This document shows, piece by piece, positions 6,818 through 14,565 of a stretch of DNA of 54,821 nucleotides. A model generated the notes under the pieces. It was not told where the DNA came from, searched no databases, and was given only the letters and a program-made list of their open reading frames with translations. The position numbers were made by a program, and so were the translations under genes. The DNA is from CAYHGX01 sp964356355. Its GTDB lineage: Bacteria > Patescibacteriota > Gracilibacteria > UBA1369 > LOWO2-01-FULL-3. How positions within the stretch are numbered: the stretch's first letter is position 1; every line of letters starts with the position of its first letter. Location of the stretch: positions 1 to 54,821 of the forward strand of contig CAYHGX010000009.1 of NCBI GenBank assembly GCA_964356355.1, in the 5' to 3' direction.

Positions 6818-7882
6818 ATGAATAATGCTTCTGCAACGGCTGTTGTCCAAACTCTTTCTTCGCTGCCGGCATTAGTTGAAAATCTTCTTTTGTTGCTTTC
6901 TGAAAAGGAAAAGGACGTTGTTAAGAAGAGGTTTAATCTTGATAATACACGTAAATATACTCTTGAAGAGGTAGGTCGGGAATTCTCTGTAACTCGTGAA
7001 AGAGTGCGTCAAATTGAAAAAAATGCTTTGGCTAAAATGAAGAGGAATGTTTTTAATACCTCTTTGAAAAGTCTGCATGATTTTGTTCAGCATAGAGTGA
7101 AACAAAATGGTGGATTTCTTAAGGAGGATCATTTGGTATCTGAATTGGATAATTTAATGAATGGTGGTGAGTCACTTGATGCTAATAGTTTGCATCTATC
7201 CTTTGTTTTGCATGATGGGTTGGAGTGTGTTGGAAATACTATTAATTTTCATCCTTATGTTCGCGAGAGAAACTTGCCTGATTATTCTTTACAGCATGCC
7301 TCAAATCATCTGATCAATCAGCTTCATAAATATGGTAACGTAAAGGATTTGTCTAAGCTTGAAAATGATTTAAAAGCGGTTTTTGAGGATATTAATTTTG
7401 ATAGTGTTCAGATAAAGTCTTTAATTGATATTGATAAGCGAATTACTTTGCTTGAGGAGGGTTTGGTTGGTCTTTTGGAGTGGCGCCATGTAAATCCTCG
7501 GACTTTGCGTGATAAAATTATGTTTATTTTGAAGTGTGAAAAACGACCTTTGCATTTTGCTGAGATTTCACAAATGATTGAATTACAAAGTTTTGATAAT
7601 AGATCGATTAACAAGCAGGCTGTTCATAATGAGTTGATTCGACATGATCAATTTGTACTGATTGGGAGAGGCATTTATGCTTTGGAAGACTGGGGCTATG
7701 AGCGTGGTACTGTAGCTGAAGTTATTTGTAAGTTACTGGAAGAGGCTGGTGAAATGGATCAGGAGGATATTATTTCTTCTGTACTTAAGCAGCGTCAGGT
7801 AAAGAAAATTACCATAGTTCTTGCTTTGAAAAATGGTGAGAGATTTGTACGTGTTGGACGTAAGCGATACAAACTTAAATAG
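6818..7882 (+). CDS. Sigma-70 region 4 / HARE-HTH fusion protein, copy 1
   Basis: A 354-residue protein. Residues about 25-80 match sigma-70 region 4: LSEKEKDVVKKRF, then the recognition helix FSVTRERVRQIEKNAL, nearly the RpoD region 4.2 sequence that contacts the -35 element. Regions 1-3 are absent, so it cannot act as a whole sigma factor. A helical middle (about 85-230) leads to a HARE-HTH-like winged helix (about 235-290, RPLHFAEISQMIE to GRGIYALEDWGY) and a second winged-helix-like unit (about 295-354). HARE-HTH domains also occur in the RNA polymerase delta subunit. I infer an RNA-polymerase-associated or -35-binding regulator. A paralogue is at 14566-15642. Confidence 0.8.
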   Translation: MNNASATAVVQTLSSLPALVENLLLLLSEKEKDVVKKRFNLDNTRKYTLEEVGREFSVTRERVRQIEKNALAKMKRNVFNTSLKSLHDFVQHRVKQNGGFLKEDHLVSELDNLMNGGESLDANSLHLSFVLHDGLECVGNTINFHPYVRERNLPDYSLQHASNHLINQLHKYGNVKDLSKLENDLKAVFEDINFDSVQIKSLIDIDKRITLLEEGLVGLLEWRHVNPRTLRDKIMFILKCEKRPLHFAEISQMIELQSFDNRSINKQAVHNELIRHDQFVLIGRGIYALEDWGYERGTVAEVICKLLEEAGEMDQEDIISSVLKQRQVKKITIVLALKNGERFVRVGRKRYKLK

Positions 7883-8798
7883 AGATATATTGATCCTCGT
7901 GGGCTTTAACGTCTTCTTTTGTGGTATTTTGTGATTCGATTATTTTTGTAATTGTTGTTTCTCTTGTTTGAGAGAAAAGTTTTTCTTTTGCCTTTTCATG
8001 TATTATTTTTACTTCCCGGTTGGTTGGGTCTGATTCTAATATTTCTTTAGCCGCTTTCATTACTTTATCATACTTTTCTAATTTCATGAGTGTGTCTAGG
8101 TGCGTTATTCCTTGGTATACAAATTCTTCTTTTTCTTGTTTTTGTTTTTCGTTTCTCTTTATTTTGATTTTTTGTTTTTCGTTTTTTATTATTTCGCTTT
8201 CGTTGTCGATTTTTTCTAATTGATTCAGAAAGTTTTCTATGTCGTTGAATTTATCTGAATTTATTAGTTCCTTTCTCTCGTTAATTTTTTTTTGTATTAG
8301 TTTGTTTTTATATGTTTTTATAAGTGCCTTTGTTGTTTCGTTGCCCGGATTACCAAGTTCTAGAAGGTATAATTCGTTGATTAAGTTGTTTTCGTTGTTT
8401 TCAAGGAGTTTTTCTAGTTTTTCTGTTTGTGCTTTTTCATATTCGTTATTTTTAATTTCTATGTCGCTTTTATATTTTTCTAATGCAGTTTGATATTGTT
8501 TGTTGGCTTCTTTGTGGGTTGGTGCATATTTCAAAAGTTCCTTTAGTTCCTTTATTATTTTGCTATAGGCTTTTTCCTGCCATAAAGGAGCTATTTTCTT
8601 GAGTTTTTCATCAATAATTCGGTTGTTTTTGTCTTCGATTGATTCTTCGAGTTCCCCTTTTAGTGTGTGAAGCGATTTTTCTTCTGGATATTGGCTAATA
8701 TAAAGCTTGCAGAGGTCATATGCCTCGGCAAGCTTGCCTTGATTTTGAAGGATGTATATTTTTTGCTCTATTTGCTCTAAGAATGCTGATGTTGCCAA
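7875..8798 (-). CDS. TPR-like / coiled-coil protein, unknown function
   Basis: A 307-residue, strongly Lys/Glu/Asn-rich, A/T-rich gene with no signal peptide or membrane segment. Residues about 8-40 (QGKLAEAYDLCKLYISQYP) and about 235-265 (LEKYDKVMKAAKEILESDP) look like tetratricopeptide helical hairpins. The middle is charged coiled coil. Such proteins are usually protein-binding scaffolds; no specific role can be assigned. Its 3' end overlaps the converging sigma4-HARE gene by 8 bases, leaving no room for a terminator between them. The A9-rich region after its start carries no clear promoter. Confidence 0.7.
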   Translation of the reverse strand: MATSAFLEQIEQKIYILQNQGKLAEAYDLCKLYISQYPEEKSLHTLKGELEESIEDKNNRIIDEKLKKIAPLWQEKAYSKIIKELKELLKYAPTHKEANKQYQTALEKYKSDIEIKNNEYEKAQTEKLEKLLENNENNLINELYLLELGNPGNETTKALIKTYKNKLIQKKINERKELINSDKFNDIENFLNQLEKIDNESEIIKNEKQKIKIKRNEKQKQEKEEFVYQGITHLDTLMKLEKYDKVMKAAKEILESDPTNREVKIIHEKAKEKLFSQTRETTITKIIESQNTTKEDVKAHEDQYISI

Positions 8799-8860
8799 TT
8801 TGTTGTGATTAAATCTGTTTATTTTATCACATTAATTGGTTTTTATCTAGATTTGTTTGT

Positions 8861-11581
8861 TTAAAGTTCTTTGAATTGTTTTTCTTTGTTGATTTTTGAT
8901 TCTTTTGCTTCTTGAAGTCGTTTTTTTTCTTTATCAATTAATTCTGGTGGTGCATTTTCTGTGAATCCTTTGTTTTTAAGTTTTGATTCTATTGTGTTGA
9001 TCAGTGAAGATAGTGCTTCTATTTCTTTTGTTAATTTTGATTTCTCTTTTTCTGTGTCGATCATTTCGTTGAGTGGTAGCTGTATTTCAATATCGTCAAT
9101 GAAAATTGCGCGTGATTTTTCGATTTTTTCTGGTTTTTTTTGATAGGTTATTTTTTCTAGTCTTGCGAGTCTGCAGATCTCAATTTCATTTGTAATAAGC
9201 GTTTGGTTTGATTTTTCAGTGTAAAAATAGGCACTTATTTTTTTTGCTGGTTCAACTTTTAGTTCTGCTCTGGCGCTGCGTATTTGACTAACAATTTCCT
9301 GTATTGTTGTGAAATCTTTATGCTCCGTTTTGAAGATTAAGCTTTTGTTTGCAGTTGGCCATTCTTCACTGATTAAGAGTGTTTCAGTTGTTACTGATTC
9401 CCAAATTTTCTCTGTGACAAAGGGTATAAATGGATGTAGCAACTTTAGAATATTACGTAGGACATAAAGTAATACATCGGCATTTTTTTTGTCGCCTTTG
9501 GAGTATTCTAGGTACCAGTCGCAATATTTGCTCCAGGTGAAATCATAGATTTTATTGCCAGCATCTGAGAATCTTTGATTTTCAATGTCTTTTGTTGCGT
9601 CGCTGATTAGTTTTTGTAGTTCTGTTAGTATCCATTTGTCGCCAATGCTTGTAGCCTTTTCTTCGCTGAATTTTCTCTTTAGGTCCTGTGGTGTTATGTT
9701 TGAAATTGCAAATCTTGAGGCATTCCAAATTTTATTTACGAAATTTCTGTAACCTCCAATTTTTTCTTCATATAACCTCATGTCGTTGCCTGGTGTACTT
9801 CCGATAATGAGGCTTAGCCTTAGGGCATCTGCTCCGTATTTTTCAATCATATCTATCGGGTCGATACATGTTTCTGGGTTGGATTTGCTCATTTTCTTTC
9901 CATTTTTGTCTCTTATAAGCCCATGAAGATATACGTTTTTAAATGGGATCGATTCTTCCTCGGTGAAACCATCTTTTCTTAGGGCGTAGGTTGAGGCAAG
10001 GATCATTCTTGCTACCCAGAAAAACAGTATGTCGTAGCCAGTTTCAAGTACATTAGTTGGATGAAAGTATTTTAGTTCTGGTGTGTGAGTAGGCCACCCA
10101 AGTGTGGCAAAGGTCCAGAGTGCTGAGCTAAACCATGTGTCTAGGGTATCTGGATCTTGAATGTGTAGTCCGTTTTTGGGTTCTGAAATTGAAAAAATTC
10201 CCTCGTGTTCAATTCCAATTTGGTCAAGGATAAAACTTGAGGCTTCTGGATTTGAGTTGAATTGTTTCTTTTGTTCTTCATTAACTTTATACCAGATTGG
10301 GATTTGATGTCCCCACCATATTTGTCTAGAAATGCACCAGTCTTTGAGATTATTAATCCAATGGAAGTAAGTTTTTTCGAATCTTTTTGGGTTGATGTTG
10401 ATCATTTTGCTCTTGATCACATCTTGTAGGACCTCTTTGATACTTAGTTTATTTCCTTTCCAATCAATGATTTGTTTGTTTACATCTATGAACCATTGTT
10501 TCATGATTTGTGGCTCTATGATGCCCTTTCCTCTGTAGTTCAAGGAGATGTTATGTGTGTATTTTTCGTCGATTTTTACTACTAGTCCTTTTTTCTTGAG
10601 CTTTTCTACTATTTTTTTTCGAGCTTCTTTAATGGGCATTCCTCCGAATTCCTTTGAGCAATCTTTTCTGATTTTGCCTTCAAAATCAATGATTTGGGGG
10701 CTTTCCAGCTTGTGTTTTTGCGCTAATTCAAAGTCGATCGCACTATGTGCTGGGGTGATTGTCATTGCTCCTGTTCCTAGCTTCATGTCTACACATTCGT
10801 CCCCTATTACTTTTGCCATTATTTTTCCTTCTATCCAGTCAATTTCAAATTCTTGTCCGATAAGGTGTTTGTATCTTTTGTCTTTCGGATTTACTACTAT
10901 TATTTTGTCTTTGAATTTCGTTTCTGGCCTTGCTGTTGAGATAACTACTGGTCCATATTGGAAATAGTAAAAACTTGTTGTTTCCTCTTGATATTCGAGT
11001 TCGTCGTCGGCGACGGTTGTTTGCATGTTTGGATCCCAATTTACTATGCGTCCTCCGCGGTAAATGATTCCGTCTTCGTACATGTTTTTGAATAGGGTGT
11101 TTACCGCTAGGTTCATGTTGTCGTCTAGTGTGTATTTTTCCTTTGACCAGTCGCAGCTTGTTCCCATTTTTCGCATTTGATTGCGTATTTGGTCTTTGCT
11201 GGTTTCAGCAAATTCTTTTATTTCAGCGAGTAGTTTTTTTCTTCCCAGTTCCTTTCTTGGATTAGCAATTCCTTTGGATTGTAATAGTTTCTCAACAACG
11301 CTTTGTGTGGCGATTGCTGCGTGGTCTGTGCCAGGAAGCCAAAGAGTGGAGTGTCCTTTCATTCTATTGAAGCGAATCATGATGTCTTGGATTGCCAGCA
11401 TTGTGGCATGTCCAAGATGAAGAACGCCTGTTGCATTTGGCGGAGGCATGGAGATGCTAAATGGTTTTTTGGATTTATCTACCTTTGCTTCGAAGGCTTT
11501 GCTTATTTCCCATTTTTTGTAGATTTTATCTTCGTATTTTTTTGATTCGTAGCTTTTTTCCAATTCAAAATTTTGATCCAT
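8861..11581 (-). CDS. valS: Valyl-tRNA synthetase
   Basis: Charges tRNA-Val and removes misactivated threonine. The 906-residue class I enzyme has the HIGH-type motif HLGH (55-58) after PPPNATGV, the CP1 editing domain (about 200-340, with GTGAMTITPAHS), the tryptophan/zinc-free WWGHQIPIW block (about 422-430) and KMSKS (563-567). The anticodon domain follows, then a C-terminal coiled-coil arm (about 840-906). It is divergent from the gene at 11701, with a clear promoter at 11603-11632 and no SD. Confidence 0.97.
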   Translation of the reverse strand: MDQNFELEKSYESKKYEDKIYKKWEISKAFEAKVDKSKKPFSISMPPPNATGVLHLGHATMLAIQDIMIRFNRMKGHSTLWLPGTDHAAIATQSVVEKLLQSKGIANPRKELGRKKLLAEIKEFAETSKDQIRNQMRKMGTSCDWSKEKYTLDDNMNLAVNTLFKNMYEDGIIYRGGRIVNWDPNMQTTVADDELEYQEETTSFYYFQYGPVVISTARPETKFKDKIIVVNPKDKRYKHLIGQEFEIDWIEGKIMAKVIGDECVDMKLGTGAMTITPAHSAIDFELAQKHKLESPQIIDFEGKIRKDCSKEFGGMPIKEARKKIVEKLKKKGLVVKIDEKYTHNISLNYRGKGIIEPQIMKQWFIDVNKQIIDWKGNKLSIKEVLQDVIKSKMININPKRFEKTYFHWINNLKDWCISRQIWWGHQIPIWYKVNEEQKKQFNSNPEASSFILDQIGIEHEGIFSISEPKNGLHIQDPDTLDTWFSSALWTFATLGWPTHTPELKYFHPTNVLETGYDILFFWVARMILASTYALRKDGFTEEESIPFKNVYLHGLIRDKNGKKMSKSNPETCIDPIDMIEKYGADALRLSLIIGSTPGNDMRLYEEKIGGYRNFVNKIWNASRFAISNITPQDLKRKFSEEKATSIGDKWILTELQKLISDATKDIENQRFSDAGNKIYDFTWSKYCDWYLEYSKGDKKNADVLLYVLRNILKLLHPFIPFVTEKIWESVTTETLLISEEWPTANKSLIFKTEHKDFTTIQEIVSQIRSARAELKVEPAKKISAYFYTEKSNQTLITNEIEICRLARLEKITYQKKPEKIEKSRAIFIDDIEIQLPLNEMIDTEKEKSKLTKEIEALSSLINTIESKLKNKGFTENAPPELIDKEKKRLQEAKESKINKEKQFKEL

Positions 11582-11602
11582 AGAGCTTGTTAATTTTGCT
11601 TG

Positions 11603-11632
11603 ATTTTATCAGATGATTTGAGCTTTTTCCAA
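11603..11632 (-). promoter_or_regulatory. valS: Promoter of valS
   Basis: Minus-strand -35 TTGGAA (11627-11632), 18-bp spacer, -10 TAAAAT with upstream TG (TGATAAAAT, 11603-11611). It stands back to back with the divergent promoter at 11645-11674. Confidence 0.6.
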
Positions 11633-11644
11633 TGAAATAGATTA

Positions 11645-11674
11645 TTGACTGTTTTTGAGTAAATAATGTATAAT
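11645..11674 (+). promoter_or_regulatory. Promoter of the nad operon
   Basis: -35 TTGACT (11645-11650), 18-bp spacer, -10 TATAAT (11669-11674), 26 bases before the first ATG. Confidence 0.75.
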
Positions 11675-11694
11675 TAGACATAGTGCCTAATTAT
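11670..11694. promoter_or_regulatory. Operator-like palindrome at the nad operon start site
   Basis: ATAATTAG (11670-11677) and CTAATTAT (11687-11694), perfect 8-bp arms with a 9-bp centre, overlap the -10 and the expected start of transcription. This is a classic repressor position. The sequence does not match the NrtR or NiaR sites I know. A 5'-UTR hairpin is the alternative. Confidence 0.45.
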
Positions 11695-11700
11695 TCCTAG

Positions 11701-12240
11701 ATGTCTACGCCTGCGTTTAAAAATAGTGTAAAGGAAGCCCCTAATTCCCCTGTTGCCCCTAGTGGTTCTGGCAGGATTGATTCTCAAAAGGATACTAAAG
11801 AGATTAGAGAGGCCAAAGATGCTGGAGTTCAAGCGTATTTGGATGTTGTTGGCTTAGATGAGACTGGTGAAACGATGGGCAAGGTTTCTGAGGTTTTGTC
11901 TCAGGCGAAGGAGCAGAGTGGAGATGGTTCTCCAGTATCTGGTGCAAAGGCTCAAGGTACCACTTACGATCCTGCTGCTATTAAGGCACAGCTTTTGGCT
12001 AAATTGCCTCCTGAAAAGGAGATGAGGGCTCAGATTGAAAGGGAAATCAAGAAGGAGATTAAGTATTTGCATAAGAAGGCAATGAATATGATGAAGGCTC
12101 CGGGAAAGGTTAATTATTTTGAAATGACAAATTTGATTCGCAAGATAAGAGATTTGAAGGGATTGTTGTTTACTTTGGTGCGTGCTTCTATGGAAGGGTT
12201 GAAAACATTGTGGCTTAAGTTTGTGCATGGCATAATGTAG
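11701..12240 (+). CDS. Unknown 179-aa protein leading the nad operon
   Basis: Not recognised. The N-terminal half (about 1-95) is polar, Ser/Gly/Ala-rich and probably disordered. The C-terminal half (about 98-179) is helical and basic, with KKEIKYLHKKAMNMMKAPGK followed by an amphipathic or weakly hydrophobic helix rich in Leu, Phe and Trp. This could bind a membrane or a nucleic acid. It ends two bases before nadA and shares its promoter, so it is co-transcribed with NAD synthesis genes. Whether it functions in that pathway is unknown. Confidence 0.7.
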   Translation: MSTPAFKNSVKEAPNSPVAPSGSGRIDSQKDTKEIREAKDAGVQAYLDVVGLDETGETMGKVSEVLSQAKEQSGDGSPVSGAKAQGTTYDPAAIKAQLLAKLPPEKEMRAQIEREIKKEIKYLHKKAMNMMKAPGKVNYFEMTNLIRKIRDLKGLLFTLVRASMEGLKTLWLKFVHGIM

Positions 12241-12242
12241 TC

Positions 12243-13163
12243 ATGAAAAGTCAAGAGAGCCAAATTGTTGAGAAAATAAATAGGTTGAAGCGCGAGAAGA
12301 ATGCGGTGATACTTGTTCATAATTATCAGAGGCCGGAGATTTTTGATGTCGCTGATTTTATTGGGGATTCTTTGGGTTTGTGTGTGGAGGCAGCGAAAAC
12401 GGATGCTGATTTGATTGTGTTTTGTGGAGTACTTTTTATGGCCGAGAGCGCTTTGATTTTGAATCCCGGGAAGAAGGTGGTGGTGCCATACATAGATGCG
12501 GGATGCGCAATGGCGGATATGGTGAGTGCGGATGAATTGGTGAAGTTTAGAAAGAAATATCCGGAGGCGGCGGTGGTGACTTATGTTAATTCTACGGCTG
12601 AGGTGAAGGCAGTTTCTGATGTTTGTTGTACTTCTTCAAACGCCGTGCAGGTAGTGAGATCTTTGCCAAATCGGCAGATTATTTTTGTACCGGATAAGAA
12701 TTTGGCGGCTTATGTGCAGCGCAATGTGCCTGAAAAAGAGATAATCCCGTGGATGGGCTACTGCCCTATTCATCAGGCGGTGAATTTGGAGTATGTGGAG
12801 GAGATGCGGAGAGAATATCCTGGAATTAAGCTGATTGCTCATCCGGAATCGCGGCCTGAAGTGCTTGAGGTGGCGGATTATATTTCAAGTACGAGTGGAA
12901 TGGTGGAGGTGGCGAAGAAGGATCCTGGAAAGGAGTTTTTTGTGTTGACGGAGTGTGGTATGACCGAGCGCTTGAAGCGCGAGGTGCCGGGGAAGACCTT
13001 TAGAGGTTTGTGTAATTTATGTTTTGATATGAAGAAAAATACGCTAGAATCGGTTCTTCGGGCTTTGGAAACGGAGAAAATGAGGGTACATGTTGATCCG
13101 AAGATTGCACGAAAGGCTAAAGTTGCTTTTGATAGAATGTTTGATGTTTCTTTAACAGATTAA
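12243..13163 (+). CDS. nadA: Quinolinate synthase A
   Basis: Condenses iminoaspartate with dihydroxyacetone phosphate to quinolinate. The 306-residue protein has the usual three-fold pseudo-symmetric layout, beginning LVHNYQRPEI. The [4Fe-4S] ligands are most likely C88 (AGCAMADM), C174 (GYCPIH) and C257 or C260 (CNLC). TECGMTERL and HPESRPEVL are further family signatures. It lies two bases after the unknown operon leader gene and one base before nadC. No nadB is present, so iminoaspartate must come from NadB or aspartate dehydrogenase encoded elsewhere. Confidence 0.96.
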   Translation: MKSQESQIVEKINRLKREKNAVILVHNYQRPEIFDVADFIGDSLGLCVEAAKTDADLIVFCGVLFMAESALILNPGKKVVVPYIDAGCAMADMVSADELVKFRKKYPEAAVVTYVNSTAEVKAVSDVCCTSSNAVQVVRSLPNRQIIFVPDKNLAAYVQRNVPEKEIIPWMGYCPIHQAVNLEYVEEMRREYPGIKLIAHPESRPEVLEVADYISSTSGMVEVAKKDPGKEFFVLTECGMTERLKREVPGKTFRGLCNLCFDMKKNTLESVLRALETEKMRVHVDPKIARKAKVAFDRMFDVSLTD

Positions 13164-13164
13164 T

Positions 13165-14136
13165 ATGAATCGATCCGTAATTGCCAATTTGACTCATAAT
13201 GCTAAGGGGTTTTTGAATTTAGATAACAATGAATATAAGCAGTGGGTTTTTAGGTATACATTTTTGGAGCTGGATAAGGATTTGGGCTTGCGGGGCGATG
13301 TTACGTCACGGTCTGTGTTTGAGGAGAGTCGGATGGTGAAAGCGCGGATTATGGCTAAGGAGGATGGAGTTTTCGCTGGAGGTGATGAGGTTCGGTACTT
13401 TTTAGTTGAGGGGAACAAGGGCTTTAGGCCTAAGGTTCAGGGAGATTTTCAATTGGAATTTTTGGTGAGAGATGGTGAGAGGTTTGAGTCGGGAGATGTT
13501 TTGGCGGAACTTAGTGGAGATATTTGTGATATTCTGGCTGTGGAAAGAGTCGTATTGAATTTGTTGATGAGGATGAGTGGTGTGGCCACCTTTGCTGCGC
13601 GAATGTGTGCTTTGGCAGGTTGTGAGGTGCTTGTAGCTCCTACAAGAAAGACTTTGTGGGGCCTTTTAGACAAGCGGGCTGCTGCTTTAGGTGGATGCGG
13701 AACTCATAGGCTTAATTTGGCTGATGCGATTTTGATTAAGGATACCCATTTGGACGCATGTGGAAGGGATTTCGGAATGGTTTTGGATCGTGTTTTTGAG
13801 GCGCCATTTTTGGGGAAATTTGTGGAGGTGGAGGTGGAAAGTGTTGATGAGGCTGTGGAAGCGGCAAAATTCTTGGTGAAAAGGGTGAAGGAGCGTGGGG
13901 ATTTTACTGTAGGAGCTTTGCTCTTGGATAATATGAGTGCTTTAGAGGTTGAGAGAGCTGTGGAAAGGCTAAAGGCTGAAGGGCTTTATGATGATTTGTT
14001 GCTGGAGGCTTCGGGTGGGATAAATGAGGGTAATATTGCTGAATATGCGAAAACAGGCGTTGATATAGTATCTATGGGGTGCCTTACTACTGGTGCAAGG
14101 AGCTTGGATTTGAGTTTGAAGGTGGTGGGCTTTTGA
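13165..14136 (+). CDS. nadC: Nicotinate-nucleotide pyrophosphorylase (carboxylating)
   Basis: Converts quinolinate and PRPP to nicotinate mononucleotide. The 323-residue protein has the N-terminal domain (DVTSRSVFEES) and the barrel with TRKT (160-163), THR (180-182) and LIKDTHL (190-196). Two family positions deviate: the usual PGLR after RKT reads WGLL, and GGG-HR reads GGCGTHR. Similar variants exist in divergent lineages, so activity is likely but the substrate-binding arginine set is not fully canonical. The distal gene of the operon; a hairpin follows its stop. Confidence 0.92.
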   Translation: MNRSVIANLTHNAKGFLNLDNNEYKQWVFRYTFLELDKDLGLRGDVTSRSVFEESRMVKARIMAKEDGVFAGGDEVRYFLVEGNKGFRPKVQGDFQLEFLVRDGERFESGDVLAELSGDICDILAVERVVLNLLMRMSGVATFAARMCALAGCEVLVAPTRKTLWGLLDKRAAALGGCGTHRLNLADAILIKDTHLDACGRDFGMVLDRVFEAPFLGKFVEVEVESVDEAVEAAKFLVKRVKERGDFTVGALLLDNMSALEVERAVERLKAEGLYDDLLLEASGGINEGNIAEYAKTGVDIVSMGCLTTGARSLDLSLKVVGF

Positions 14137-14144
14137 GGGATATG

Positions 14145-14167
14145 GTGTTTCAATGATATTGAAGCAC
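14145..14167 (+). terminator. Hairpin immediately after nadC
   Basis: GTG-t-TTCAAT, loop GAT, ATTGAA-g-CAC: a nine-pair stem with one mismatch, nine bases after the nadC stop. Only a short TTGATT follows, so it may be a weak terminator or a 3'-end stabiliser. Confidence 0.4.
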
Positions 14168-14226
14168 TTGATTAAAGGGCACCTGTGCTTGCGCTTCGGT
14201 GGGGATAAGGAGTTCTTTATTTCTGA

Positions 14227-14254
14227 GCTTGCTTAGGGCAAGCGCGGATTTTTT
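14227..14254 (+). terminator. Possible intrinsic terminator after the nad operon
   Basis: Stem GCTTGC (14227-14232) with GCAAGC (14238-14243), then GCGGA and six T (14249-14254). The gap between stem and T-run makes it a moderate candidate. Confidence 0.45.
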
Positions 14255-14263
14255 ACGAAAATC

Positions 14264-14347
14264 TGGTGGGCGAGGAGAGACTCGAACTCTCACGGCTTGC
14301 GCCACTGGTTCCTAAGACCAGCGTGTATACCATTCCACCACTCGCCC
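14264..14347 (-). tRNA. tRNA-Leu (anticodon TAG)
   Basis: Acceptor stem GGGCGAG/CTCGCCC, anticodon loop CTTAGGA with anticodon TAG, a long variable arm (typical of class II tRNA-Leu), T-arm GAGAG-TTCGAGT-CTCTC, and an encoded CCA (14264-14266 on the complement). Confidence 0.95.
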
Positions 14348-14497
14348 GCGCTTTTATAAAGAGCGATGTTTATATTACTTATTTGTTATATTTTTGCAAA
14401 TAAAAATTTATTTGACTATTGGTAAAGCTTAGTGTAGCTTATGCACTACCTTTAATAGGTTTATGAAATAATTTTGCTGTTTAATCAACTTTCTTGC
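14348..14497. other. A/T-rich intergenic region
   Basis: About 150 bases between tRNA-Leu and the promoter of the second sigma4-HARE gene. Several TATAAA-like hexamers could start the tRNA on the minus strand (for example around 14355-14375), but none has a good -35. No ORF or strong repeat is seen. Confidence 0.4.
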
Positions 14498-14526
14498 TTG
14501 ACATTGTTATTTCATCTTAATATCTT
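14498..14526 (+). promoter_or_regulatory. Promoter of the second sigma4-HARE gene
   Basis: -35 TTGACA (14498-14503), 17-bp spacer, -10 TATCTT (14521-14526). It probably reads through the HIT protein, dnaE and possibly aspS and the second ATPase. Confidence 0.65.
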
Positions 14527-14565
14527 AGGGTACAGTTCTTATCTTCATCTAAAGAAAATAAATTT

